Notes under the pieces: model-generated
Databases searched by the model: none
Told to the model about the DNA's origin: nothing
Seen by the model: the letters and a program-made list of their open reading frames with translations, nothing else
Source: Omphiscola glabra
Lineage: Eukaryota; Mollusca; Gastropoda; Lymnaeidae
Reading direction: 5' to 3'
Length of the DNA: 64,000 bases
Assembly: GCA_964017045.1 (NCBI GenBank)
Contig: OZ024794.1
Coordinates: forward strand, 30,599,815-30,663,814
Translations under genes and position numbers: made by a program
Part shown: piece after piece, positions 1 through 10,883 of the stretch
How the letters are laid out: each line of letters starts with the position of its first letter
Position numbering within the stretch: the first letter of the stretch is position 1

Positions 1-330
1 TAAAGTTTCTCCAAGTCATGAATTCCCCCCGTACGTATTCTTGTTTCGACTACACTCACCGCGCCACTAAAATACGTGTATCAGTACAGTGCTTTCAAAT
101 TGGGGACAGGGGAAAGAGATAGACGTGCTAACAGATAATTAAGGCTTATGTACATAACACATGATGATAAACTTCAACAGCCCATCATGCAACACATGAC
201 TTTTGAGATGTATTCCAATCATACTCATTATAAATATCAAATTTGGGGGGAAACAACGTAGTTTTATTATCGATTATTCAAGAATGTATTTAATATTTAG
301 TTTGTGCGTAAGATAAACGCTGTGACTACA
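1..330. other. Flank without recognisable feature
   Basis: No open frame, repeat or RNA motif that I can support. It is the unique left flank of the 26-bp minisatellite. Confidence 0.5.
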
Positions 331-331
331 T

Positions 332-2285
332 GCATGACGCCCTCTAATTGGACTGGTGCATGACACCCTCATCTTGGCCTGGTCCATCACGCCCTCTACT
401 TGGACTGGTGCATCACGCCCTCTACTTGGACTGGTGCATGACGCCCTCATCTTGGCCTGGTCCATCACGCCCTCTACTTGGACTGGTGCATCACGCCCTC
501 TACTTGGACTGGTGCATGGCGCCCTCATCTTGGCCTGGTCCATCACGTCCTCTACTTGGACTGGTGCATCACGCCCTCTACTTGGTCTGGTGCATCACGC
601 CCTCTACTTGGACTGGTGAATCACACCCTCTACTTGGCCTGGTGCATCACGCCCTCTACTTGGACTGGTCCATCACGCCCTCTACTTGGATTGGTGCATC
701 ACGCCCTCTACTTGGACTGGTCCATCACACCCTCTACTTGGTCTGGTGCATCACGCCCTCTACTTGGACTGGTGCATCACACCCTCTACTTGGACTGGTC
801 CATCACGCCCTCTACTTGGATGGTCCATCACGCCCTCTACTTGGCCTGGTGCATCACGCCCTCTACTTGGACTGGTGCATCACGCCCTCTACTTGGACTG
901 GTCCATTACGCCGTCTACTTGGTCTGGTGAATCACACCCTCTACTTGGACTGGTGCATCACGCCCTCTTCTTGGACTGGTCCATCACGCCCTCTAGTTGG
1001 TCTGGTGAATCACGCCCTCTAGTTGGATTGGTGCATCACACCCTCTACTTGGATTAGTGCATCACGCCCTCTGCTTGGATTGGTGCATCACGCCCGCTAC
1101 TTGGTCTGGTGCACGACGCCCTCTATTTGGACTGGTCCATCATGCCCTCTACTTGGACTGGTCCATCACGTCCTCTACTTGGACTGGTGTATCACGCCCT
1201 CTACTTGGACTGGTCCATCACGCCCTCTACTTGGACTGGTCCATCACGCCCTCTACTTGGACTGGTCCATCACACCCTCATCTTGGCCTGGTCCATCACG
1301 CCCTCTACTTGGACTGGTCCATCACACCTCTACTTGGACTGGTCCATCACACCCTCTACTTGGACTGGTCCATCACACCCTCTACTTGGACTGGTCCATC
1401 ACGCCCTCTACTTGGACTGGTCCATCACACCCTCTACTTGGACTGGTCCATCATGCCCTCTACTTGGACTGGTCCATCACACCCTCTACTTGGACTGGTG
1501 CATCACGCCCTCTACTTGGACTGGTGCATCACACCCTCTACTTGGACTGGTGCATCACGTCCTCTACTTGGACTGGTGCTTCGCGCCCTCCTCTTGGTCA
1601 GGTACATCGCGCCCTTTTCTTTGCCAGGTGCTTCGCGCCCTCTACTTGGACTGGTCCATCACACCCTCTACTTGGACTGGTCCATCATGCCCTCTACTTG
1701 GACTGGTCCATCACACCCTCTACTTGGACTGGTGCATCACGCCCTCTACTTGGACTGGTGCATCACACCCTCTACTTGGACTGGTGCATCACGTCCTCTA
1801 CTTGGACTGGTGCTTCGCGCCCTCCTCTTGGTCAGGTACATCGCGCCCTTTTCTTTGCCAGGTGCTTCGCGCCCTCCTCTTGGACCAGTGCATCGCGTCC
1901 CCCTCTTTGTCAGGCGCATCCCACCCTCCTCTTGGGCTGGTGCATATTACACCCTCTTCTTGGTCTGGTGCATCACGCCTTCCTCTTAGCCAGGTGCATC
2001 CCACCCTCCTCTTAAGCTGATGCATCACACCCTCCTCTGAGGCTGGTGCATCGCGCCATCCTCTTGGCCAGGTACATCGTGCCCTTTTCTTGTCCTGGTG
2101 CATCACGCCATCCGCTATGCCTGGCGCACTCGTCCTCCTCTTAGGCTGGTGTATCACACCCTCCTCTTAGGCTGGTGCATCACACCCTCCTCTTGGGCTG
2201 GTGCATCACACCCTCCTCTTGGTCTGGTGCATGTCACGCCCCCCTCTTGGTCTGCTACATATCGCGCCCTCCTCTTGGGCTGGTG
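332..2285. repeat. 26-bp minisatellite, about 75 copies
   Basis: Tandem array whose consensus unit is CATCACGCCCTCTACTTGG followed by ACTGGTG, with recurrent variants (gcatc/tccatc, cgccc/caccc, tactt/catctt). Copies are nearly homogeneous up to about 1550 and diverge steadily towards 2285 (units such as CCTCCTCTTGGGCTGGTG). Because 26 is not a multiple of 3 and the unit contains no stop triplet on the plus strand, all three plus frames read the same 26-residue periodic peptide (HHALYLDW, CITPSTWTG, SRPLLGLV). These long open frames are a by-product of the repeat and I do not call them genes. Confidence 0.95.
1516..1880. repeat. 234-bp higher-order duplication inside the 26-bp array
   Basis: A distinctive run of variant units (tcgcgccctc, gtcaggtacatcgcgccc, tttctttgccagg) occurs around 1580-1640 and again around 1814-1874. 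The marker GTCAGGTACATC starts at 1597 and 1831, a spacing of 234 bp, exactly nine 26-bp units. This is a recent block duplication by unequal exchange or slippage. Confidence 0.85.
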
Positions 2286-2865
2286 TAGAAGCTTTACCAT
2301 ATATTACAATACTAATTTACTGTTATACAATGTTGTTCATAATTTCGAACATCCACATAGTAGTATAGTCCACTTATCAGTGGTTGGACAAGCGGCCAAG
2401 TTCCAAAAATGGTGAAAAGCTGTAGGAAATTTAGTTCTCTCAACAGACGCAACAGCTTTTTAATTCCCAGCGGATAGAGATAACGGAGTGACAGATACAT
2501 TTGTTGACAAGATAGGGCAACATTAAATACTCAACTATGAGAATGCCCCAGATTGCATCCTGAGAACCTCTACATCACAAACAGACATACGGCTAGTTCT
2601 AAGCACGTGTCAAAGGTTCCAGCCCGATAGGAACCGAAGAAGTTTGAGTAACGGAGCGCGGAGTTTGAGCACTGGAGCAGTAGAGCAGAAAACGTTTTAT
2701 TGTGTACTTTACTCAAAGGCGAGGGTGTCGTGTGACTGTTAATGCCAAGAACGTGTGCTGGCGCTCAGTCCCCAGCAGAAAACTAGACAAGGAAAAACGC
2801 CTCTCTCCGTGCACCAGGATAACCCTAGGTGGACACAATAAATAGATGGCACAGATTAGCACCGC
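2286..2865. other. Intergenic, nothing recognised
   Basis: Mixed-composition sequence between the minisatellite and an inverted-repeat element. No coding exon, RNA gene or repeat that I can support. Confidence 0.4.
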
Positions 2866-3224
2866 AGGGCCGGCACTAGGGGATGGAGAAGTGGTCGACC
2901 GCCCAAAACCCCGCGTTTGCTGGGCCCCGCACGTTGCCGTAGTAGATTTATAATATACCGAAGCCTACTAATAGTTCCTAATCCAGTCAACACAATATTC
3001 GGAGTTATTAGATAGTCAAATGGTCTGAAGGTCAGTCTGGCTCCCATACTATCCCTTCGAGATGAATCTCGGGAAGACCTCTGGGCACATATTAAGCAGA
3101 CGAAAGGGGATCATCAGGGAATTGTATGCTGTATATAGACCCATTAACCTTTTGTTCAGCCTTCATCACGGCCCCGCAAAATTCAATTTGCCCAAGGCCC
3201 CGCACCCTGCTAGCGCCGGCCCTG
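2866..3224. mobile_element. Non-autonomous hAT-type element (MITE), 359 bp
   Basis: The ends are inverted copies: CAGGGCCGGCACTAG on the left and CTAGCGCCGGCCCTG on the right. Terminal CAGGG/CCCTG with GC-rich subterminal sequence is typical of hAT superfamily elements. Candidate target duplication is TAGCACCG on the left and GGCACCGG on the right, matching only with a one-base shift, so the 8-bp duplication is degenerate. No transposase coding capacity is visible inside. Confidence 0.65.
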
Positions 3225-4170
3225 GGCACCGGCAGCGTTGCAGAAGTTGTCGGAAGTTTGTCTTTGTATCAAAGTATCCTTCTCCTGGTTTTGATTCTAT
3301 GCTAAAAAAATAAATGAGACATCAACAACGTTTTTTTTTTTTTTTTAAATCCTGTCTCAAAAATTGTTAAGACATCTCCAATGTTGAAAGTCAATTTATA
3401 ACAAATATTTAATGCAGGCTATTAAGTATTTTTATATTTGATGTCTTTTCAATTTAATGTCTTACCTCGGACCAATAGTTCTGAAGGCGTTTAAAAGAAA
3501 AAAAAAAGAAAGAAAAGATTAAATCTTCTTAATATCAAAATGGCTGTCAACAAGCCATTTTCTACTTTTCAAATACGGAGCGGTTATACACAGTCGGCTT
3601 GAAATGATAATAGTTCTGTCATAAAAACTAATAATGTCTGTTAAATTTAAAACAAATTATTGATCCGATAACGCCAAAAATTTCACTAAATTCTTTTTTT
3701 TTTTTTTTAAATTGCTAGCTGTAGGAAACCGTTCATCGGATGAAATTAGTGCCTCCCTTTCATATGAACTACATGGGAACAAACTCCTACTTTCTTAAAC
3801 AAATCGTTGTATTTCCAGGGTGCTCGCGTCTTCCCTAGCGCAAGAGCAAATAAGCTATGGATTGAATCATATTTTTACATTTATGTGTGTTGCTGTAGTG
3901 GGTGATACACTTTAAAAATCCGGGAATCAATTAGGCTAATTTAATTCAATAATATGTATTCCAAATAAATAAAACTATATATTAGAAATGCAATAAATAT
4001 ATTATTTTTAAAAAAATAATTAAATAATATATTTCAACAGTAAAAATAAAGTTCTCTTAAAATATAGTTTATCGAATGATATTATAAAATATAGATGCCT
4101 TAAAGTTGAAATAGTATTGTAACAAATGGCGCTTTATTATTACTTAGTTGTTTTGCTGTGTTTAAATAAG
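3225..4170. other. AT-rich intergenic sequence
   Basis: Contains poly-T tracts near 3331 and 3693 and AT-rich low-complexity sequence between about 3950 and 4110. No gene or element recognised. Confidence 0.4.
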
Positions 4171-4486
4171 AGCTAGAGTTTTCAAGATCTCATTTAACTA
4201 TATTTTTCAATACCTCAATTAGACAGAGTTTTCAAGATAATATTTAACTATATTTTTCAATACCTCAATTAGACAGAGTTTTCAAGATCATATTTAACTA
4301 TATTTTTCAATACCTCAATTAGACAGAGTTTTCAAGATAATATTTAACTATATTTTTCAATACCTCAATTAGACAGAGTTTTCAAGATCACATTTAACTA
4401 TAGTTTTCAATACCTCAATTAGACAGAGTTTTCAAGATCACATTTTACTATAGTTTTCAATGGCTCAATTAGACAGAGTTTTCAAG
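4171..4486. repeat. 50-bp minisatellite, about 6 copies
   Basis: The marker GAGTTTTCAAGAT recurs at exact 50-bp steps (4176, 4226, 4276 and onward). Each unit continues through TTTAACTATATTTTTCAA and TACCTCAATTAGACA. The last copies near 4440-4486 diverge. Not coding: every unit contains stops. Confidence 0.93.
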
Positions 4487-4565
4487 GCATCATTTCCTGA
4501 ATTTTTAATAAAAATCTACTCGGCTACATATATTGTTTGCACCAAGACCGCTAGATTAAATACCC

Positions 4566-4775
4566 ATACATTCATTGACAGAAATATCTCTAAATTCATT
4601 GTCAGACATATCTATACATTCATTGACAGACATATCCATACATTCATTGACAGAAATATCCATAAATTCATTAACAGATATATCCAAACATACATTGACA
4701 GAAATATCCGTACTTTCATTGACAGACATATCCGTACATTCATTGACAGAAATATCCGTACTTTCATCCACTGTC
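4566..4775. repeat. 24-bp minisatellite, about 9 copies
   Basis: The unit is CATTCATTGACAGA followed by [a/c]ATATCCRTA. The period of 24 is a multiple of 3, so each frame keeps an 8-residue repeat: plus frames read FIDRHIRT or SLTDISVH, and a minus frame reads ESTDISVN. All three run open for 70-110 codons. It lies 110 bp from a 48-bp array whose peptide is partly similar. It could be a low-complexity exon, but no gene context is visible. Confidence 0.9.
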
Positions 4776-4883
4776 ACTGTCAACGGAAGAAAAGTTGAAG
4801 ATTAAATTCATAATTTCCGTTTGGATACTTCTAAAATTTCAAAAGTATATATGTTTTTCCATTTTATTTTTAATTTCCTCAAC

Positions 4884-5032
4884 AGAAAGCTTAGACGCAA
4901 TCATCGTAAAGCCAAGCGTCACACTATCATCAGAAAGCTTAGACGCAATCATCGTAGAGCCAAGCATCACACTATCATCAGAAAGCATGGATGCATCCAT
5001 TCTAAAGGCAAGCATCACATTATCACTGAGAT
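4884..5032. repeat. 48-bp tandem repeat, 3 copies
   Basis: Three diverging copies of a 48-bp unit starting AGAAAGCTTAGACGCAATC. On the plus strand it encodes a 16-residue repeat (SLDAIIVKPSVTLSSE with variants SLDAIIVEPSITLSSE and SMDASILKASITLS). A good splice-acceptor-like tract, TTTTTAATTTCCTCAACAG, precedes the first unit at 4867-4885 on the plus strand. Possible repeat-protein exon, unproven. Confidence 0.85.
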
Positions 5033-5264
5033 CATGTTTCGCCTCTCTGATCTACGTCCTGAGTCCTAGATCTGATTGTCTTTACTCCTTTTCGGCTGAC
5101 GTTTCCAATAGCATGCTCTTCAATCCTATTCCTAATCGTGATTTTTTTTTTTAATTTAATATATTTTGTAGAGTAGGTGAAATTTACTACTGTTCAAGCG
5201 TAACTTCTATACCAAGTATTTGTCTGTCATTGCATGTACGGATATGTTTGGTGAGTTATTTTTC

Positions 5265-5343
5265 GGTTACCGGAAATTTGTTTGAAAGAAATTTCGTCGA
5301 CAGAAAATGGATCGACGGAAGTTTGATCGAACGGAAATTTGAT
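5265..5343. mobile_element. Solo arm of the 9-bp-TSD foldback family
   Basis: Begins GGTTACCGGAAATTTG and continues through the iterated motifs AAATTTCGTCGAC, GATCGACGGAAG and GATCGAACGGAAATTTGATC. This matches the left arm of the intact element at 17176-17475. The opposite arm is missing, so it is a truncated relic. Confidence 0.7.
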
Positions 5344-6172
5344 CTTTAGAAGCGGATAAGAAGACTTGGGAATTGTGTTTATGATACATATAAGAAGTTT
5401 TGTTTTGGTAATGACGTCACCAATTAAATGTGTAGCGCTAATCCTTTTACCCACCCCTCCCTTGATTGAGAAAAAGATTGTTTACGATGGAAATCGCTCT
5501 ATTTGTTTAAAAGAAGGCTGTCGGGGGACGCAATTTCTAGATTTTATTTTCAGGATGGTTCTAACTTACACCCTAATATATATATAATATATTAGCCGGT
5601 AACTTTCCAAACAGGAGACTGATTTTTACTATTTTTCCCGAGACATTTACGAGACGTACTGTTATAGTTAAAAGATTGTACTCTTCATTTTTAGTGGGTA
5701 ATCTTAATATGTGTAACTTTCGAGGATTGTACATTTTCCCTTGATATGGTGTGAGTTGATATAGTTTTTATGTCTGCCTATAAGATTTTGTATTTTTAAC
5801 ATAAAATTAATAGTATAATTAAATTGATTACTGTTAGCATCACCTTCTTTGTAATCCTTTTTCTTTGTTGACTTGTTTTCAGTCCTTTGTTACGTATTGC
5901 CCATTTAACGAGCCGAATCTTATAACAGATTAAATGTATAAGACCATAGAACGCTACATAACACTTGGATTTTGCCTGAGAAAAATTGAATGAACTCCTT
6001 TATACTTTCCGGCGATGTCATATCCAGGGCCGCGGCGTTTTTAATAAATGACAGCTTCGGCCACACCAGGTTCAGTTTTTGTTACCGATCAGCAAACGTC
6101 GGAAATCTCTCTTCTATGGAAAACTCTCCAGTTCAAGGTTCTTCAAACACATATTGGGCTTGAAGTCGTTGA
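5344..6172. other. Intergenic sequence carrying a dispersed repeat
   Basis: Apart from the dispersed repeat at 5418-5608, AT-rich sequence with no coding signal that I can support. Confidence 0.4.
5418..5608. repeat. Dispersed repeat, copy 1 of 2
   Basis: About 190 bp starting CACCAATTAAATGTGTAGCG and ending near AGCCGGTAACTTTCC. A clearly homologous direct copy lies at 15957-16148 (shared blocks include ACCCACCCCTCCCTTGATTG, AATTTCTAGAT and GGATGGTTCTAA). No terminal inverted repeat or target duplication was identified; element class unknown. Confidence 0.75.
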
Positions 6173-6315
6173 ACATTTTGTTGTGACTTTTGTTGTGACT
6201 TTTGTTGTGACTTTTGTTGTGACTTTTGTTGTGACTTTTGTTGTTGTGACTTTTGTTGTGACTTTTGTTGTAACTTTTGTTGTGACTTTTGTTGTGACTT
6301 TTGTTGTGACTTTTG
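6173..6315. repeat. 12-bp tandem repeat (TTTTGTTGTGAC)n
   Basis: About 12 units of TTTTGTTGTGAC with one short insertion (TTGTTG). The plus frame reads TFVV repeats and the minus frame reads QQKS repeats; both open frames are artefacts of the 12-bp period. Confidence 0.92.
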
Positions 6316-6955
6316 AACCCTCATGACTTGTTCCTTGAGTGTCATATAATGGGAAATCAGCCCCAGCTATCCCATAAAATTGTCATTGGACGACATCTAA
6401 ACGTTTAGCTTAACCTGCAATGATCATGCATTGGACGACCCCTAAATGATTAGCTTAACCTGCAATGATCAGGTTACTTTTATGTTTGACCCAGATTGAA
6501 GGAAGTTGTACGAATGTTGAGCCACGTTTAGTATGTTAATACAGCAGGCCTACTACATAATTATTATACAAAAAAAAGTGATACGTGCATGCATGCGTGT
6601 GTGTAGGCTTATGATTTAAATTAATGGCTTATTTAAACCTAATTTTAGTAAATATTCCAAATTGAAATAAAGAATTATTTTTTTCAAATAATATTACTTA
6701 ATGTTTCACTATTCTCTCTTTTTTTTTTTTTTTTTACATTTGTGTCCATTCACGTGACTAATTTTTTAGGAATATATTTATTTCGTCAATGAGAATGTTT
6801 AACAGCATGATAAAGATGCATTTCAAGAATTTCATGAATTTAATCAGCGTAAGGTTGCCTAATTTTTATCTCTATTTTAAAATTAATTAAAACAAAATAA
6901 ATAATAATGGAGATGTTACCACTTCGTTGAATTTTTTCCCCACAATACTTATTAT
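6316..6955. other. Intergenic, nothing recognised
   Basis: AT-rich sequence with a short GT-rich microsatellite-like stretch near 6588-6604 and a poly-T run near 6718-6735. A 29-bp segment around 6413 is partly repeated around 6449 (TTAGCTTAACCTGCAATGAT). Confidence 0.4.
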
Positions 6956-6963
6956 CTTTGCCT

Positions 6964-7156
6964 CAGTGGCGTAGTGAGGGGGGTGCCAAGGGGGGGGGGG
7001 ATCATGCCCCGGGCGCTACTCACAAAGGGGCGCCAAATGGTATATTTTACTATAATATTGTATGGTTTTCGAATAGGGGGGGGGGCGCTAAAAAGGTATT
7101 GGGGGCGCTAAAAAGGTATTGTGCCCCGGGCGCGAGTTAAGCTCGCTACGCCACTG
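6964..7156 (+). mobile_element. hAT-type MITE family A, copy 1 (193 bp, 8-bp TSD)
   Basis: Terminal inverted repeats CAGTGGCGTAG...CTACGCCACTG, flanked by a perfect 8-bp duplication CTTTGCCT (6956-6963 and 7157-7164). Inside are CCCCGGGCGCTACTCAC, TGGTATATTTTACTATAAT and a short GCGCTAAAAAGGTATT tandem duplication. Homologues lie at 12751-12938 (reverse orientation) and 24899-25082. No coding capacity. The 8-bp duplication and CAGTGGCG ends place it with hAT elements. Confidence 0.93.
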
Positions 7157-7164
7157 CTTTGCCT

Positions 7165-8223
7165 TTGACAACAATAATGAGCAAGATAACGATAAATCAA
7201 AATTAATGTCACAAATTAATGAATTGAATAAACCTAGGGTTCCCAAATTTTATTTTTGAAAAAATAAATAAAAAATATTAATACCAATATTGCCATACCC
7301 TTGGGTTTTTCCACAAAAAAACAAACTATTAACCTATGATTTAGCCTACTTGAAATTTTATTTTGGGAAATATTAGATAAGTAGGTCATCATGCATCTGT
7401 GAGCAGTGTTTGCAGAGGATTAGTCATTTATCATACGATGACAGCAAGAAGTCGAGAAACAACGAATATCGTGGTGCCGGCCGACAGATTAGAACAGTCT
7501 GACTTCTTTTAAATGACTGAAAGCCTTAATCACTTTCGGCCATTACCGAAAATTAACTTTTCTGTTTCGACCCAAACCGAAACTACACCTAAAGTGATGA
7601 AATGGCAACTTTCGGGGCTGAAACTGAAATTCGGTTGGCCTCTAATTTACACGAAGCTCTCAAAACTCACGCATTTATGTGTGATACATTAAACAACACA
7701 TTTTTGACAATTCTTTTAATTAGGTATGCTTCATTTTTAAAAAAATATAAATTTTTGATTTAAATTTATATGTTTATGTTTTGAGATTCGAGTGCTTCAT
7801 TACAACGTTTGATAGGTGTTCCAACAAAATTACACACATAATTCTTTTCTTATTACCATGGTCTGCAGTGTGTCCCCTTCGGAGTGCAGGTGTGTCAGAG
7901 AAAAAATGTTACCATTTTTTTTTTACATTAAAGGGGTCGAAAATTATGGCATATAAGTGCTTTTCCTTTTGGTCATTCAGATTCAGTCGCCCTCCAACTG
8001 TAATCTGGACTTTTCCAAAATCGCTCCCACCCTTAAAAAAATTATTATTTTATTAAAATTATTTTTATTTTTTTTTTAAATTACTGTTTTTTTGTTTTTT
8101 TGTTTTTCCGTTTAGACGCGATCTTGTAACGTGAAAAAATGCTTTAGAAATTTAATTAGTTTGGTCTTATTTTGTGTAGTCTTCAAAATGACAGGTTCCG
8201 CGTTTCTTTATACTTTAATCTTG
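7165..8223. other. Intergenic, nothing recognised
   Basis: AT-rich with poly-T/A runs. Segments around 7540-7650 (TTTCGGCCATTACCGAAA, AACCGAATTTCAG on the minus strand) look like an eroded inverted-repeat element, but I cannot define its ends. Confidence 0.3.
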
Positions 8224-10217
8224 TACATAGGTTCAGCTTCCAAGGCTCCTCCTCACGCTACATAGGGTCAGCTTCCAAGGCTACTCCTCACGCTACATAG
8301 GGTCAGCTTCCAAGGCTCCTCTTCATGCTACATAGGGTCAGCTTCCAAGGCTCCTCTTCATGCTACATAGGGTCAGCTTCCAAGGCTACTCCTCACGCTA
8401 CATAGGGTCAGCTTCCAAGGCTACTCCTCACGCTACATAGGGTCAGCTTCCAAGGCTCCTCCTCACGCTACATAGGGTCAGCTTCCAAGGCTCCTCCTCA
8501 CGCTACATAGGGTCAGCTTCCAAGGCTACTCCTCACGCTACATAGGGTCAGCTTCCAAGGCTCCTCCTCACGCTACATAGGGTCAGCTTCCAAGGCTCCT
8601 CCTCACGCTACATAGGGTCAGCTTCCAAGGCTACTCCTCACGCTACATAGGGTCAGCTTCCAAGCCTCCTCCTCACGCTACATAGGGTCAGCTTCCAAGG
8701 CTCCTCTTCATGCTACATAGGTTCAGCTTCCAAGGCTCCTCTTCATGCTACATAGGGTCAGCTTCCAAGGCTCCTCTTCATGCTACATAGGTTCAGCTTC
8801 CAAGGCTCCTCCTCACGCTACATAGGGTCCGCTTCCAAGGCTCCTCCTCACGCTACATAGGGTCCGCTTCCAAGCCTCCTCCTCACGCTACATAGGGTCA
8901 GCTTCCAAGGCTCCTCCTCACGCTACATAGGGTCCGCTTCCAAGGCTCCTCCTCACGCTACATAGGGTCAGCTTCCAAGGCTCCTCCTCACGCTACATAG
9001 GGTCAGCTTCCAAGGCTCCTCCTCACGCTACATAGGGTCCGCTTCCAAGGCTCCTCCTCACGCTACATAGGGTCAGCTTCCAAGGCTACTCCTCACGCTA
9101 CATAGGGTCAGCTTCCAAGGCTCCTCCTCACGCTACATAGGGTCAGCTTCCAAGGCTCCTCCTCACGCTACATAGGGTCAGCTTCCAAGGCTACTCCTCA
9201 CGCTACATAGGGTCAGCTTCCAAGGCTCCTCCTCACGCTACATAGGGTCAGCTTCCAAGGCTCCTCCTCACGCTACATAGGGTCAGCTTCCAAGGCTACT
9301 CCTCACGCTACATAGGGTCAGCTTCCAAGCCTCCTCCTCACGCTACATAGGGTCAGCTTCCAAGGCTCCTCTTCATGCTACATAGGTTCAGCTTCCAAGG
9401 CTCCTCTTCATGCTACATAGGGTCAGCTTCCAAGGCTCCTCTTCATGCTACATAGGTTCAGCTTCCAAGGCTCCTCCTCACGCTACATAGGGTCCGCTTC
9501 CAAGGCTCCTCCTCACGCTACATAGGGTCCGCTTCCAAGCCTCCTCCTCCCGCTACATAGGGTCAGCTTCCAAGGCTCCTCCTCACGCTACATAGGGTCC
9601 GCTTCCAAGGCTCCTCCTCACGCTACATAGGGTCAGCTTCCAAGGCTCCTCCTCACGCTACATAGGGTCAGCTTCCAAGGCTCCTCCTCACGCTACATAG
9701 GGTCCGCTTCCAAGGCTCCTCCTCACGCTACATAGGGTCAGCTTCCAAGGCTACTCCTCACGCTACATAGGGTCAGCTTCCAAGGCTCCTCCTCACGCTA
9801 CATAGGGTCAGCTTCCAAGGCTCCTCCTCACGCTACATAGGGTCAGCTTCCAAGGCTACTCCTCACGCTACATAGGTTCAGCTTCCAAGGCTCCTCTTCA
9901 TGCTACATAGGGTCAGCTTCCAAGGCTACTCCTCATGCTACATAGGGTCAGCTTCCAAGGCTACTCCTCACGCTACATAGGGTCAGCTTCCAAGGCTACT
10001 CCTCACGCTACATAGGGTCAGCTTCCAAGGCTCCTCTTCATGCTACATAGGTTCAGCTTCCAAGGCTCCTCTTCATGCTACATAGGTTCAGCTTCCAAGG
10101 CTACTCCTCACGCTACATAGGGTCAGCTTCCAAGGCTCCTCCTCACGCTACATAGGGTCAGCTTCCAAGGCTCCTCCTCACGCTACATAGGGTCAGCTTC
10201 CAAGGCTACTCCTCACG
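8224..10217. repeat. 35-bp satellite array, about 57 copies
   Basis: Unit CTACATAGGGTCAGCTTCC + AAGGCTCCTCCTCACG; exact period 35 (for example GCTTCC at 8236 and 8271). Variant classes include ggttcag, ggtccgc, caagcct, ctactcc and cttcatg. The order of variants repeats with a 665-bp (19-unit) period: the caagcc variant at 8661 recurs at 9326, and the one at 8871 recurs at 9536. Each unit has TAG in frame rotation, so no long open frame exists. Confidence 0.96.
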
Positions 10218-10883
10218 CGCACAACGTGGGGGTATTTTTAAATCCTTTAGATTAACTTCGCATGTGTTCGCGCGTTCTTTGTGGCGGCAAAAAAATCTTC
10301 GGAAGTCTAATTGACCTACTTCCCGGTCATCCTATCGAGCTGAAACTTGGCACATAGACTCGATGCCGACGACAACTCATTTTGCATAGTGCTCTTATAA
10401 ATCTTAAATTTGACCGTTTTAACAAATGATTTGAAAGAATAGTCAAATTGTAACAATCGGTTCACCGGAACCGAAACGAACCGGCACCAGAACACCGCTG
10501 AGTTAAATCCTCTTTGGTGCCACAATGGTGGTACAAACAAATTAAGAAAAGAGAAAAAACTGAAATTTTCTGTTGTAGTTGTTGGGGGGGGGGTGTTCCA
10601 TGGTGCAGGTGTTGTAGTGGGGGCGGAGTTTCCATGGTACAGGTGACCCATACAAATTGTGCTTTTATTTATTTATTGTTTTTGCATTTTGAATCTTAAA
10701 GGCCCGATGCCTATACTTAAAAATGAAGCTATTGTTAGGAGCCATCCATTTAAATTATGCGCGAAAATTTACAGTGTTGATATACTACCATAGCTTGAAC
10801 GCCTATAGGGAACTGCAACTTCCTGAAAAGGTAGGGGTTTTTGCCCTTGTTAATCTTTTTCGCCTAGAAATTAGAAAAATGTC
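10218..10883. other. Intergenic; includes one dispersed repeat
   Basis: Contains the dispersed repeat at 10288-10383 and a G-rich tract at about 10580-10625. Open frames here have no domain resemblance. Confidence 0.4.
10288..10383. repeat. Dispersed repeat, inverted relative to 21330-21414
   Basis: The run AAAATCTTCGGAAGTCTAAT ... GACCTACTTCCCGG ... GAGCTGAAACTTGGCACATA is matched, on the opposite strand, by 21330-21414 (GTGTCAAGTTTCAGCTCAAT ... GACGGGAAGTGGGCCAATTA). About 75 percent identical by eye. Element type unknown. Confidence 0.65.

Noticed and set aside
348..2015. Long open frames (up to 330 codons) in the 26-bp array
   Set aside because: They are a direct result of a stop-free repeat unit whose length is not a multiple of three. 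All three plus frames behave alike, with no start context or domain.
6048..6345. FVVT-repeat and QQKS-repeat proteins
   Set aside because: Both are opposite-strand readings of the 12-bp repeat TTTTGTTGTGAC.
8224..10217. CRISPR-like regularly spaced array
   Set aside because: Head-to-tail 35-bp units with no unique spacers, in an animal genome; this is a satellite.
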